DNA of 64,000 nt, from the NCBI RefSeq assembly GCF_963924675.1, contig NC_089222.1, forward strand, positions 141,730,281 through 141,794,280, read 5' to 3'. The position numbers and the translations under genes were made by a program. The notes under the pieces are model-generated. The model saw only the letters and a list, made by a program, of their open reading frames with translations, searched no databases and was not told where the DNA came from. Of the stretch, positions 47,134-59,279 are shown piece by piece. Position 1 is the first letter of the stretch; each line of letters starts with the position of its first letter. Source of the DNA: Phocoena phocoena (lineage: Eukaryota > Chordata > Mammalia > Artiodactyla > Phocoenidae).

Positions 47134-49929
47134 GCAAGAAACACAAGAGAAGGAAAAGACCTACAAAAACAAACCCAAAACAATTAAGAAAATGGTAATA
47201 GCAACATACATATCAGTAACTACCTTAAGTGTAAATGGTTGAAATGCTCCAACCAAAAGACATAAACTGGCTGAATGGATACAAAAACAAGACCCATATA
47301 TATGCTGTCTACAAGAGACCCACTTCAGACCTATGGACACATACAGACTAGAAGTGAGGGGATGGAAAAAGATATTCTATGCATATGGAAATCAAAAGAA
47401 AGCTACAGTAGCAATTCTCCTATCAGACAAAATAGACTTTAAAATAAAGACTATTACAAGAGACAAAGAAAGACACTACAAAATGATCAAGGGATCAATC
47501 CAAGAAGAAGATATAACAATTGTAAATATTTATGCACCCAACATAGGAGCACCTCAATACGTAAGGCAAATTCTAATAGCCATAAAAGGAGAAATCAACA
47601 GTAACACAATCATAGTAGGGGACTTTAACACCCCACTTTCACCAATGGACAGATCATCCAAAATGAAAATAAATAAGGAAACACAAGTTTTAAATGACAC
47701 ATTAGACAAAATTGACTTAATTGAGATTTATAGGACATTCCATCCAAAAACAACAGAATACACTTTCTTCTCAAGTCCTCATGGAACATTCTCCAGGATA
47801 GATCATATCTTGGGTCACAAATCAAGCCTTGGTAAATTTATGAAAACTGAAATCGTATCAAGTATCTTTTCCAACAACAACACTAGGAGACTAGATATCA
47901 ATTACAGGAAAAAAACTGTAAAAATTACAAACACATGGAGGCTAAACAGTACACTACTAAATAACCAAGAGATCACTAAAGAAATCAAAAAATTCCTAGA
48001 AACAAATGACAATGAAAATGCAACAGCCCAAAACCTATGGGATGCAGCAAAAGCTGACCTAAGAGGGAAGTTTATAGCAATACTGTCCTACCTTAAGAAA
48101 CAAGAAAAACCTCACATAAACAACCAAACTTTACACCTAAAGCAATTAGAGAAAGAAGAACAAAAAAACCCCAGAGTTAGCAGAAGGAAAGAAATCATAA
48201 AGATCAGATCAGAAATAAATGAAAAAGAAAGGAAGGAAACAATAGCAAAGATCAACAAAACTAAAAGCTGGTTGTTTGAGAAGATAAACAAAATTGATAA
48301 ACCATTAGCAAGGCTCATCAAGAAAAAAATGGGAGAAGACTCAAATCAATAGAATTAGAAATGGAAAAGAAGTAACAACTGACACTGCAGAAATACAAAG
48401 AATCATGAGAGATTACTACAAGCAACTCTATGCCAATAAAATGGACAAACTGGAAGAAATGGACAAATTCTTAGAAAACCACAACCTTCAGAGACTGAAT
48501 CAGGAAGAAACAGAAAATATAAACAGACCAATCACAAGCACTGAAATTGAGACTGTGACTAAAAATCTTCCAACAAACAAAAGCCCAGGACCAGATGGCT
48601 TCACAGGCAAATTCTATAAAATATTTAGAGAAGAGCTAACACCTATCCTTCTCAAACTATTCCAAAATATAGCAGAGGGAGGAACGCTCCTAAACTCATT
48701 CTACTAGGACACCATCACCCAGATAGCAAAACCAGACAAAGATGTCACAAAAAAGTACCTAAAGGCCAATATCACTGATGAACACAGATGCAAAAATCCT
48801 CAACAAAATACTAGCGAACAGAATCCAACAGCACATAAAAAGGATCATACACCATGATCAAGTGGGATTTATCCCAGGAATGCAAGGATATTTCAATATA
48901 TGCAAATCAATCAATGTGATACATCATATTAACAAACTGAAGGATAAAAACCATATGATCATCTCAGTAGATGCAGAACAAGCTTGTGACAAAATTCAAC
49001 ACCCATTTATGATGAAAATCTCCAGAAAGTAGGCACAGAGGGAACTTACCTCAACATAATAAAAACCATATATGACAAACCCACAGCCAACATCGTTCTC
49101 AATGTTGAAAAACTGAAACTATTTCCTCTAAGATCAGGAACAAGACAAGGTTGCCCACTCTCACCACTATTATTCAACATAGTTTTGCATGGTTTACCCA
49201 CAGGAAATCAGAGAAGAAAAAGAAATAAAAGGAATACAAGTGGAAAAGAATAAGTAAAACTGTTACTGTTTGCAGGTGATGTGATACTATACATAGAGAA
49301 TCCTAAAGATGCTACCAGAAAACTACTAGAGCTAATCAATGAATTTGGTAAAGTAGCAGGATGCAAAAAATTAATGCACAGAAATCTCTTGCATTCTTAT
49401 ACACTAATGATGAAAAATCTGAAAGAGAAACTTAGGAAACACTCCCATTTACCACTGCAACAAAAAGAGTAAAATACCTATGAATAAACCTACCTAAGGA
49501 GACAAAAGACTATAAGACTATGCAGAAAACTGTAAGACACTGATGAAAGAGATTAAAGATGATACAAACAGATGGAGAGATACACCATGTTCTTGGATTG
49601 GAAGACTCAACATTGTGAAAATGACTATACTACCCGAAACAATCTACGGATTCAATGCAGTCCCTATCAAACTATCAATGGCATTTTTCCCAGGACTATA
49701 TCAAAAACTTTCACAATTTGTATGGAATCACAAAAGACCCCAAAGAGCCAAAGCAATCTTGAGAAAGAAAAACGGAGCTGGAGGAATCAGGCTCCCTGAC
49801 TTCAGACTATACTACAAAGCTACAGTAATCAAGATAGTATGGTACTGGCACAAAAATAGAACGATACATCAATGGAACAGGATAGAAAGCCCAGAGATAA
49901 ACCCACGCACATATGATCAACTCATTTTT

Positions 49930-50132
49930 TTTTTTTTATTGCGGTACACGGGCCTCTCACTGTTGTGGCCTCTCCCATTGCAGAGCACAGGCTCCAGACA
50001 TGCAGGATCAGCAGCCATGGCTCATGGGCCCAGCCGCTCCGCGGCATGTGGGATCTTCCCGGACCGGGGCACGAGCCCATGTCCCCTGCATCAGCAGGCA
50101 GACTCTCAACCACTGTGCCACCAGGGAAGCCC
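49930..50132 (-). mobile_element. CHR-type SINE, short form, nested in L1 ORF2
   Basis: An antisense copy: poly-T, 'GCGGTACACGGGCC', then the inverted head 'GCCACCAGGGAAGCCC'. The 15-bp perfect TSD 'GATCAACTCATTTTT' is at 49915-49929 and 50133-50147. The ORF2 text continues on either side. Confidence 0.97.
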
Positions 50133-50793
50133 GATCAACTCATTTTTGATAAAGGAGGCAAGAATATACAATAGAGAAAAGACAGCCTCTCAATAAGTGG
50201 TGCTGGGAAAACTGGACAACTACATATAAAAGAATGAAATTAGAACACTTCATAGCACCATACACAAAAATAAGCTCAAAATGGATTAAAGACCTACATG
50301 TAAGGCCAGACACTATAAAACTCTTAGAGGAAAACATAGGAAGAACACTCTATGACATAAATCACAGCAAGATCCTTTCTGACCCACCTCCTAGAGAAAT
50401 GGAAATAAAACCAAAAAATAAACAGATGGGACCTAATAAAACTTAAATGCTTTTGCACAACAAAGGAAACCATAAACAAGACAAGAAGACAACCCTCAGA
50501 ATGGGAGAAAATGTTTCCAAACAAAGCAACTGACAAAGGATTAATCTCCAAAACATACAAGCAGCTAATGCATCTCAATATCAAAAAAAACCAAACAACT
50601 CAATCAAAAAATGGCCAGAACACTTAAATAGACATTTCTTCAAAGAAGATATACAGATTGGCAACTAACTCATGAAAGGATGCACAACATCAATAATCTT
50701 TAGAGAAATGCAAATCAAAACTGCAATGAGGTATCACCTCACACCGGTTGGAATGGCCACCATCAAAAAATCTACAAAGAATAAATGCTGGAG

Positions 50794-51106
50794 GGCTTCC
50801 CTGGTGGCGCAGTGGTTGAGAATCTACCTGCCAATCCAGGGGACATGGGTTTGACTCCTGATCCCGGAAGATCCCACATGCTGTGGAGCAGCTAGACCCA
50901 TGCACCACAACTGCTGAGCCTGCGCTCTGGAGCCAGCAAGTCATAACTACTGAGCAAGCATGACACAACTACTGAAGCTCACACACCCGGAGCCTGTAGT
51001 CTGAAACAGGAGAGGCCACCACAATGAGAAGCCCGCTCACCACAACAAAGACCCAATGCAGCCAAAAATAAATAAATTAAAATAAATAAATTAAAAAAAA
51101 AAAAAG
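50794..51106 (+). mobile_element. CHR-type SINE, long form, nested in L1 ORF2
   Basis: Head 'GGCTTCCCTGGTGGCGCAG', a degraded B box 'GGTTTGACTCC', a long body with 'CACAACTACTGAAGC', and a TAAA/poly-A tail. The 11-bp TSD 'AAATGCTGGAG' is at 50783-50793 and 51107-51117. Opposite in orientation to the other nested SINE. Confidence 0.96.
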
Positions 51107-51929
51107 AAATGCTGGAGAGGGTGTGGAGAAAAGGGACCCTCTTGCACTGTTGATGGAAATGTCAATTGGTGCAGCCACTATGGAGAACAGTAGGGAGGTT
51201 TCTTAAATAATTAAAAATAGAACTACCATATGACCCAGCAATCCCACTACTGAGCATATACCCTGAGAATACCATAATTCAAAAAGAAACATGTACCACA
51301 GTGTCCATTGCAGCACTATTTACAATAGCCAGGACATGGAAGCAACCTAAGTGTCCATCAACAGATGAAAGCAGAAAGAAGATGTGGCACATATATACAA
51401 TGTAACATTACTCAGCCATAAAAAGAAACGAAATTGAGTTATTTGTAATGAGGTGGATGGACCCAGAGTCTGTCATACAGAGTGAAGTAAGTCAGAAAGA
51501 GAAAAACAAATACCATATGCTAACACATATATATGGAATCTAAAAAAAAAGAAAAGAAGGAGTGGTTCTGAAGAACCTAGAGGCAGGACAGCAATAAAAA
51601 TGCAGATGTAGAGAATGGACTTGAGGACACAGGGAGTCGGAAGGGTAAGCTGGGACAAAGTGAGAGAGTGGCATGTATATATATACACTACCAAATGTAA
51701 AATAGATAGCTAGTGGGAAGCAGCCACATAGCACAGGGAGGTCATCTTGGTGCTTTGTGACCACCTAGACGGGTGGGATAGGGAGAGTGGGAGGGAGACG
51801 CAAGAGGGAGGAAATATGGGGTATATGTATACATACAGCTGATTCACTTTGTTATACAGCAGAAACTAACACAACATTGTAAAGCAATTATACTCCAATA
51901 AAGATGTTAAATCAAAAAAAAATGTGTTT

Positions 51930-52985
51930 CAAGTTATCTTCATCTGACTTCCCTGTGCAACTTAATCCTGCTTGATTCTGAATTCGTGTAGAAAATTTTT
52001 CATCTTTCCAGGGATTTCAGCTGACTAGAAAGCAATGTAACATCATTTAGGGGCATAATGGAAACAAGCAAATGGTTAGAATAGTCTCATGCTGGCAGGT
52101 CTCTTTCTTTGTGCGCCGTCCCAGATGGAGTAGGAAGTGGGGCAGAAGGGATGGCCTAGGGGACTTGCTGGAGCTGATAGTGAAGAGACAGTGAGAAACG
52201 TGGAGCTTTCAATGTGTGGGTGGGGGGAGGGGAGGGGGGGAGCGGGGAGATGGCTGCATCCTGGTATTCGAAGTTCTTCCAGAGAGAGAGGTGTCAACTT
52301 TAAAAGGTACCACAAACGGTCGGAAAATACTGAATATGACCTATATACCATCATAATGAACTCAACTGAAATACGTTCATATCGATAACGGGACAAGAAT
52401 CACCCTAAAATCCTGGTGAGGTCACATTATGTATCACTGCTATAATTTTGTAATTCCATAGAAGTATTTTTTAATGGAGTTAGGTATGAAGACTGATATT
52501 TCAAAAATATCTTTGAAGCTGGAATGGACAACGAAATGTTCTGCGATTAAACACATTCAATAAAATTAAGGCGAAATGGCGGGGTCTGCTGAGCAGTGTA
52601 ACGAAATGGAAGCACCCCGTCCCGCTCCTGGTGTCAGTGTATAATTTAGCGTTCACTAAACAGTCATTCTGAGGAAAAATAAGAGATGTGGCTCAAAACA
52701 AATTGTTCCATGCCGAAACAGGTTTGGAAATGCCGGTCAGACAAAATTAAACAGATATTTTTACTACAAAATCTCTCAGCACTTTTACTGGGCTTTATGC
52801 CTGGCACTCTCAATGACAGATCTCTCCTCTGAAGTAATTTTCAAGTCCACTGACCATTAAAACCCATATTCAAATGCACAAATTCCAAATTCTCCCAGAG
52901 AAGTGTTTAATGGCACTTAACCTGGAAAATACTGATTTATTTTATTGGTTGGCAAACTTAAATAATAACTTCATATATTAAGAAG
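51930..52985. other. Unassigned sequence with a G-rich tract
   Basis: No gene is recognised. A G-run tract lies at 52218-52247. The 52.45-52.95 kb part has no recognisable repeat and a mixed AT-rich composition. Confidence 0.4.
52218..52247 (+). repeat. G-rich tract, potential G-quadruplex
   Basis: Five runs of three or more G separated by one to three bases on the plus strand. It fits the usual G-quadruplex pattern; no regulatory context is visible. Confidence 0.85.
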
Positions 52986-52995
52986 TTAAATTTGG

Positions 52996-53182
52996 TAAAC
53001 AGCGAGGTCCTACTGTATGGCACAGGGAACTATATTCAATATCTGGTAATAACCTATGATGGAAAAGAATCTGAAAAAGAATGTATATGTTTTATAATAT
53101 ATGTACGCATATATAATCACTTTGCTGTACACCTAAAACTAACACAACATTGTAAATCAAATACACTTAAATTTTAAAAACA
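52996..53182 (+). mobile_element. Short L1 3' end (187 bp)
   Basis: The sense version of the 3' UTR seen antisense at 4250 and 34065: 'GAGGTCCTACTGTATGGCAC', 'GGGAACTATATTCAATATC', 'CTTTGCTGTACACCTAAAAC'. Likely TSD 'TTAAATTTGG' (52986-52995) / 'TTAAACTTGG' (53183-53192), one mismatch. Confidence 0.85.
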
Positions 53183-53192
53183 TTAAACTTGG

Positions 53193-54407
53193 AAGTTTCT
53201 TAAATGACACAGTATTTTTTGGTTATAAGGGTACCAGGCTACCTTTTTTTAACTCTTCTACCTTAAATTTAGGTTATTAGTTCTAGGAGATACTAGTGGT
53301 TCATACCCAGTGCAATTCTCATGTTCTTTCTCTGTAAAATATTTTGAATATAATGAATCATTTCAGATTTCTCAATCAGATTTCTACATTGGAGTTTTCT
53401 TTCCAATTGGGTCTAGAAAGAGTTAAAATGTGCACATCATATGGAATTTTCAATGCCAGCAGAAGCAATTAAGCAAAACTGTTGTCATAAAATTCATACT
53501 GAAGCAAGATAGAACACCTGGTTAGTTATCAATTAATACCTTTTTGTCATGTTCTGCCTGGCTTTCTTCCTTCTTACACGTGATGATGCTAGGGCTAGGG
53601 TTATCTATGATTTACAGCAAGGATGGCAATTAAGATTTATGCAAAGGAAATGGTTTGCATCTCTGCTCTGTGTAGAATAACACAATGCAATGTTCTTTCT
53701 AATCACACAGTGGGGAGGAGAGCGGACCTCAGAGAAAAGGAAGGTGATTTGGCAAGAAGAGAGCTTTGTTGAAGAAGGGGCCAAAAACGACATGGAACAC
53801 ATGGCGTGACCCTTGGACACTCCTCTGCACACACAATATACACTTGAAGTTGTATGGTACCTTGATTTCTATCTTCAGCAAACTAGAGAAATAAAGCAAA
53901 CTAAGAAAGAGCCCAGACCTCTGTGAAGAGACCAGTGTGGGTGGCTGAAAGCCCTGGGGCTGCCAAGGCTCTGTCCCCCTCAGAGAGGCTGTGACCTCCA
54001 GCTGCTGGGGGACCCCGTGTGCTTTACGGGCCCTTATATGAGGGATCATGCAGTTCTGGGAGAGTCCTTGAATCTGTCTCTCTCCTGAATATCCCCCCTC
54101 CCCCTAATTTCCATAATAAGATTCACTACTGAGTAAACCATGCCTGTGACCACAAGTTCAGGCACCCTGGAGGCAGGTACCTAAACCATGTTCCCCTATG
54201 TGTGTATCATGGAAGATGAAAATACAGGGTGCTGAAAAGAATGGATCCCATGCATCATCAAATCACTTCAAAAAACTCTAGCTTAAAGTAAACAGGTATC
54301 TCCCGCAGGACTTCTCAGTGCTTTTGATATGTTCATTATAAGCCTTCCAAGGAACGAGTGTTTGCAGAATTTCTTCCAGCATATGTCACCACAGAATCCT
54401 CTATCTA
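53193..54407. other. Unassigned sequence
   Basis: No recognised repeat. The 106-codon minus-strand frame at 53729-54049 has no motif I know and no conservation evidence available here. Confidence 0.4.
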
Positions 54408-54745
54408 CAGCAGCATCGTTCAACAGAAATATGACATGATCCACAAATGAGAACCTTGTATGTGATTTTAGATTTTAAGAAAGGCACATTAAAATGTAAA
54501 AAGAAACAGATGAATTTAATTTCAATAATATAGTTCACTAACCCAGTATATCAAAACTATTATCATATCAACATGTAATTTATATAAACTATTATGTGCG
54601 ATAACTTACATTTGCTTTTGTTGGATTACATCTTTGAAATACAGTGTATGGTTTACACTTACAGCACCTCTCCTCAGACCAGGCACATTTCCAGCATTTA
54701 GGGCAGCTTCTCATGTGACCATGGCTGTCCCACTGGATGGTGCAG
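54408..54745. mobile_element. hAT-Charlie-type MITE (diverged)
   Basis: Left 'CAGCATCGTTCAACAGAAAT', internal 'TAAAAAGAAACAGATGAATT', 'TATCATATCAACATGTAATT', 'TTACACTTACAGCACCTCTC', right 'CCCACTGGATGGTGCAG'. This matches a common mammalian hAT MITE with CAG..CTG ends. The subfamily is not assigned. Confidence 0.7.
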
Positions 54746-54839
54746 GGAGACAATTGTTTCACAAAACTGATGTAATTTGGGATGCACAGATAAGCACTAT
54801 TTCTGTATTTGGGCTAATGTGATGTTGACTATTTGATAA

Positions 54840-55320
54840 ATATTTGTGCTAGGTACTATAGAAATAGTACTGAATAGCATAAAAACCCTGTGCCTTCATA
54901 AGACTTTTGCTCCAGGGAGGAATGCAAGCACTAAATCACATGATGAAACATTTAATAACACCGAGGGCTGAGAACGGATGTGACAGAGGGGTCTGACTGC
55001 ACCCGGGGTCAATGAAGGCTTCCCCTACCAATGGCATTTAAATGTTGACCTGGAAGATGCTTTGGCTTTAGCTAGACAGTGCACAGAGAGATTATGAGGT
55101 GGGAAAAACCATTATAGTTCAAGCAATGAAGGGTGGAATGCTGAAACACATAGAGCAGAGTCTGGGAGAGCCCACCCTGAGAAGAGGCTGGTCAGCAGGA
55201 ACATGCAGCATTATTGCGGCCAGTGTTAGATTTTATCTGAAAAGCAATGGGAAGCCTTGGAGGGGTCTAACCCAGAGAGTGACATGAGCCAATGTGCTTT
55301 TGTGAGAAATTAGAGATAGC
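54840..55320 (+). mobile_element. Ancient mammal-wide interspersed repeat, unassigned
   Basis: Ordered similarity to a widespread old repeat that I know by its phrases ('GTGCTAGGTACTATAG', 'GGTCAATGAAGGCTTCC', 'AGCAATGGGAAGCC', 'GAGTGACATGAGCCAATGTG'). I cannot name the family safely. The 62-codon frame at 55099 lies inside it. Confidence 0.5.
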
Positions 55321-55399
55321 TCACTTTCTTCGTTGCACTGCTCATTGAGAGTGCCTAATTCCTCCCTCTTTGAATCCAAATTGGACTTAATGACCTGCT

Positions 55400-55857
55400 T
55401 GACCAAGAGAATTTGGTAGATGTGAGGTTCTGAGATTTCCAAGGCCAGGTCATGAGAAGCCTTTCAGCTTCACCCTGGTCTTTGGGGACACTCTCTCTTG
55501 AGTCCTGACCCACTGCTTGAGAGCTTAACTACTGCGAGAGAGCCATGCTCGGGACACCACATGCAGGGGACACAAGGCAATGAACTGAAGAGAGAGAGAG
55601 AGAGAGAGAGGTCAGCCTATGACTAAGAACAGTCTCTACAAGTCCCCAAATCAGTCTTGCCCCAAGGAGAGAACAGATTTCCAGTCTCCTGGCCATTCAT
55701 GTCACCCCAGCTGAGGTGCATGCATCTCAGAGCAGAGTTGAGATGCTCTACTGAGCCCCACCCAAATCTCATGATCATGAACAAAGTAAATAGTAGTTAT
55801 TTTAAGCCACCAAGTTTGGAGATGTTTGTTACACAGCAACGGATGACTGGATGGTTT
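55400..55857 (+). mobile_element. MLT1-type LTR (ERVL-MaLR), 3' part
   Basis: The terminal MaLR signature is clear: 'TTTTAAGCCACCAAGTTTGG', then 'GTTTGTTACACAGCAACGGA' and 'TGACTGG'. Upstream text ('GAGAGAGCCATGCTCGGGAC', 'ACCACATGCAGGGGAC') is consistent. An (AG)n tract sits inside at 55588-55610. No retroviral gene remnant is nearby. Confidence 0.75.
55588..55610. repeat. (AG)n microsatellite
   Basis: Uninterrupted AG dinucleotides within the MLT1-type LTR. Confidence 0.9.
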
Positions 55858-57049
55858 TCTGATGATCCCTTTGGCTACAGTGTGCAGGTGCACTACAGGG
55901 GAACAAGGACATTGGTAGCTGAGCCAGAATGTGGCCGTGGATCAGGAGGGAAGTGGATGGATTAAGTCCCGCTGAGGAAGAAGAACTGGAAACCCTGTCT
56001 GCCTTGGTGGGAAGGGGAGGTGCAGCCACACATGTCACTTTCTTCATTTTTGCTTTCTCCTATGTAATTTTTTTCTTGTTGAGTTAGAGAACTAAGATAG
56101 GGGTCTTTAATTTTCTTCCCTTTGTTACTTTCCGATGGAGCTCAGGAGTGCTCCTGGCCACTTGGTCATAACACAGAAATGGTGTGACAGATGGCTGTGC
56201 GTGAGGGTAAAAATGCCTGTCAATCCATCCTAAGAGGAGATTTGAGTTTACTGAAAAATATACATCCAAGGTTGGGTGACTTAAGACATAATGAAAGTGA
56301 TCTATAAAAGAACTAAAACATTTACCTTAACCTCGTAGCTAATTACAAATCACTAAAATGTTTTCAAGCAGGAGCAAGTATTATTAATGGTGAAGTGGTA
56401 AAAGGGAAAAGCGTTCCCAACAACTGACTTTCCATCGGGTACATTTGTCTGGGGTTGGAACGCCAAGGCAAAACCATCTCCTGGCACCAATTTGGAAAGT
56501 AAATGTAACAGAATACTGTTTCATTGGGTCATTCAACAGTGATATTTTTATTTGTGTCTATCCATATTGTTTTTATATTCCTAATTTTTAAAGAAGCTTT
56601 TTCGTGTGTGTGAAATGTAATGCTAAATTAAACAAGAGATTTCTCAAAAGTTTCTAAGAAAACTTCTGTGCTTCAACGAAGCCACAGTTTTTAGTTCTTC
56701 AGTGTAATTAATTGCAATCACCTTTTTAAAGGAAAATTGTTAGAATGGAGATCGGGATGTAAAACTCGCCCTAGCGTGCGGTACCGCTGAGAAGAGATAT
56801 TACGGCCCACTTTTCCACTTCACATTCGGGGGATCCGTAGCTATTATTTCTTATTTAGGAAGTAAAATTGACTGCACCTGGGCATATTATTAGCTGCTCA
56901 CCACAGGAACCTCATGCTGATGGGCTATAATTTAGCAGAGAAGAAAAAAAAGCAAGCCAATTGAAATGAAGCACATCGCTTGATGCCCTTTCGCTGATTG
57001 TTTGTCAGAATTTATTATCTTATATTGAACAAATAAGGGATAATTAGAA
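55858..57049. other. Unassigned sequence; possible conserved non-coding stretch
   Basis: No gene or named repeat. The part at about 56.70-57.05 kb lacks any repeat signature and contains homeodomain-like AT cores (CCAATTGAAAT, GGGATAATTAG). That is only suggestive of a conserved non-coding element. Confidence 0.35.
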
Positions 57050-57560
57050 AAGGAATAAGTGTGACATAATCAAAATTGGGGGAACAGATTACTTCTCCTG
57101 CACATGAAGAAAAGGTCTCTCTGAGCCCTCAAAATCGGTCCTGCCCAAGGAGAAAAGCACACCACACTGACTGGCATCCCTCCCCTGAGATTCACAGAGA
57201 ACTTGAGGGAAGACCACCCACCGGACCCCAACCTCACCACCAGCTTATTTGGGTTGTTGGCACCAATATTGTGATTCATGGCGGTCACTAGCTTTCCTTC
57301 TGGTGGTACGTGACCATGTGACCAGATCCCCAAAAGCCCTGGACCCCAAGACTCAAGAGGGCTTCCCTGACCTGGGACCCTTGGCACATGGCATGCAGTT
57401 CACGGCAGGAGGAGTAGCGTGTCCTGTGCAATCACACAGGGAGGACTTTGTAAGCCGTTGCCGGTCTCCTCCAGACCTGTAGTGACTCTGCTGTATGTTC
57501 TTTCACTGTAATAGGCTGCCCCTGAGCCCTGAGTCCTGAATCATTGACCTTGAGGGTGGT
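57050..57560 (+). mobile_element. Possible LTR remnant
   Basis: Composition and terminal part ('CTGTATGTTCTTTCACTGTA' followed by ATAGG, resembling a decayed AATAA signal) suggest an old ERVL-type LTR. Boundaries and family are uncertain, and it may simply be unique sequence. Confidence 0.3.
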
Positions 57561-57836
57561 CACAGGACACCAAAACCAGGCAAAGAATGCTGGACAGAAG
57601 TCAAGGCCCAGGACAAAAGAAAGTCACAGTGTGGACGCTGATGCTTGAATCCCTGAACACCAGAGGCCACAGCCTGCCCCCTCCCAGCCCCTACTAACAC
57701 CAGCACCACACCAGACACTGGAGATGCCCTGGCTGTGATTCCATCCCTGCCCTGGACGCCCAATGTCCTGCAGTGAGAATAGACCTAAGGTCTCTACTTC
57801 TTGACCTCATGGACTCCCAAGTATTGCAACTTAGAG

Positions 57837-58045
57837 CAGAATCCCTCAGCCTCGGCACAGTAGACATTCTGGTCCAGGTGAGTCTTTGTTGTGGGACATT
57901 CTGTGCATCATAGGATGTTTAGCAGCATCTCTGTCCTCTACTCCTGGGTGTCACTAGCTCCTGCCCAGTCGTGACAATCAGAAGTGTCCGCTGACATTGA
58001 CCCCGGACCCCTGGGGGCAAAACCACCCCTGGCTGAGGACCACAG
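57837..58045 (-). mobile_element. MER20 (hAT-Charlie MITE), antisense
   Basis: Reads the complement of MER20 from end to end: 'CTCAGCCTCGGCACAGTAGA', 'TCTTTGTTGTGGGACATTCT', 'ATAGGATGTTTAGCAGCATC', 'CAGTCGTGACAATCAGAAGT', 'CCTGGGGGCAAAACCACCCC', 'TGGCTGAGGACCACAG'. About 209 bp, essentially complete. Some MER20 copies act as enhancers in placental mammals; nothing here shows that for this copy. Confidence 0.9.
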
Positions 58046-59279
58046 TAGCAGCTACAATCACATCTGGAAACTGAGGCTCTGCTGACTCAGCGTCCACTAT
58101 GTCCTCTCCCCACCAACACTCACATGGCAGACAAGCCCCCAGCTGGAGTAAGGGTGCTCACGGGAGGCCCCCGGGCTCTCCGCACCACGAGGGCCTTCAT
58201 CAGTGCAGCTGCCTGTGTTCAAGGGAAGAGTCAAAGGCGATAGGAAGCGTACCTCTGCTTTCTCAAGGAAATTTTTTTTTCTCACATTCTGGCTCCTGAA
58301 TTAAGAGCTGTGTGGGACTGATTTCTTATGGCATCGCCTTAAGAAACGAAATCATCGTGTTTCAAGAAACATCTCTGATAAGAAGAAAATTGCTAGCTAG
58401 TGCACGTAAACTCAATGGGCTCCTTGATGTCTCTCAAGATGTGTGCTCCATTTTCATGAAATCTAAAAGAGGAGTGAATAAACCCATCTTTAAAAAGTTA
58501 CCTGATGAAATTCATGGATGAACCCTCCATGGTCTTTGCCCTTGTGGAGCTTTCACTGGGCATGGTTTGAGGAGGGAGGCGAGGACGGAGGAGGGGAGGC
58601 AGGGTGCAGGGCGAGCTGGAAGGTGGCACCAGGATGCTGTATCCTGACAGCATGGACCACCATCACCTCCACATCCGAGGCTGGGAAGGGACCGTGGGAG
58701 GGAAGACCATAAATCTACATCCTGCACATCTGAGTTTATTCTGCCGAAGTTTTTCCTGCACACTTGTGCTCTGTCAGATATAATCTACAGAGCTCTTAAT
58801 AACTTCTGAATTACCTAATTTTAATATTATAGGTGAGTAAGTTACATCAGGTTAAGAACATCTCTCCAGGTAGACAGACTCAAAAAAAAAAAAAAAAAAA
58901 ATCAATATTTTAGGGGTAATGTTTTTCAACAAAATAGAATTCACTCTAATTTTATTGTTATGCAGTCCACATTTCTCCATTTTGTTTGCAAGCATGAAAT
59001 AAAGTATTGCACCTATTAAATTATTCTAATATACAATTTAACTAACTCATCAAAAAGAAAGGAAATTGGGTCCCTTTGGCATAACTTATCCTTAGTGAAG
59101 GCTGCTGTTGATTACCACTTTAATATCTACTCCTAAATGATCTACAAAATAATTTGTTCTAGAAGTTTGTTTTCCCATTGTGTCTGCAAGCATTGTAAAT
59201 ACGCCAATCCATAGCTTCTAGACTTAATTCATTCTTCTTTCGTGAAAGATAAAATCTGAATCAGAAAGCTGTTAAAAAG
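58046..59279. other. Unassigned sequence
   Basis: GC-richer around 58.1-58.7 kb with overlapping open frames on both strands and no motif. A long A-run lies at 58883-58901. No gene is supported. Confidence 0.4.

Larger units (their letters stand above)
47192..51543 (+). pseudogene. L1 ORF2 (endonuclease-reverse transcriptase) pseudogene
   Basis: L1 ORF2p nicks DNA and reverse-transcribes L1 RNA at the target. The start at 47192 opens MVIATYISVTTLSVNG, then TGA at 47240-47242. The endonuclease domain follows to about 48352, with CLQETHF (catalytic Glu), IIVGDFN and RIDHIL visible. The later SDH catalytic motif reads SNN. Reverse transcriptase blocks lie in different frames: [13 protein letters not shown] (from 48405), then [15 protein letters not shown] and VDAEQACD (from 48778). 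The catalytic FADD motif has become FAGD at 49269-49280. Two SINEs split the C-terminal part. With them removed the length is about 1270 codons, as expected. Clearly inactive. Confidence 0.92.
45613..51916 (+). mobile_element. Full-length L1 with TSD and two nested SINEs (inactive)
   Basis: A complete L1: 5' UTR (about 45613-46255), ORF1 (46256-47133), ORF2 (47192-51543), and a 3' UTR ending 'CTCCAATAAAGATG' plus an A-tail. The TSD 'AAAAAATGTGTTT' is at 45600-45612 and 51917-51929. Without the two SINEs and their duplicated target bases it is about 5.76 kb, normal for mammalian L1. Nonsense changes and frameshifts kill both ORFs. It is younger than the L1M copies here (most L1 protein text is still readable) but older than its SINEs. 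Confidence 0.93.

Noticed and set aside
47333..48352. 339-codon open frame with endonuclease features as a domesticated gene
   Set aside because: It is the endonuclease part of a dead L1 ORF2 whose upstream frame has a stop. The SDH motif is lost and the frame breaks exactly where the L1 protein should continue.
57076..57482. Overlapping open frames on both strands with Pro/Gly-rich text
   Set aside because: They lie in a GC-rich possible LTR remnant, and openness on both strands reflects composition. There are no splice or conservation data.
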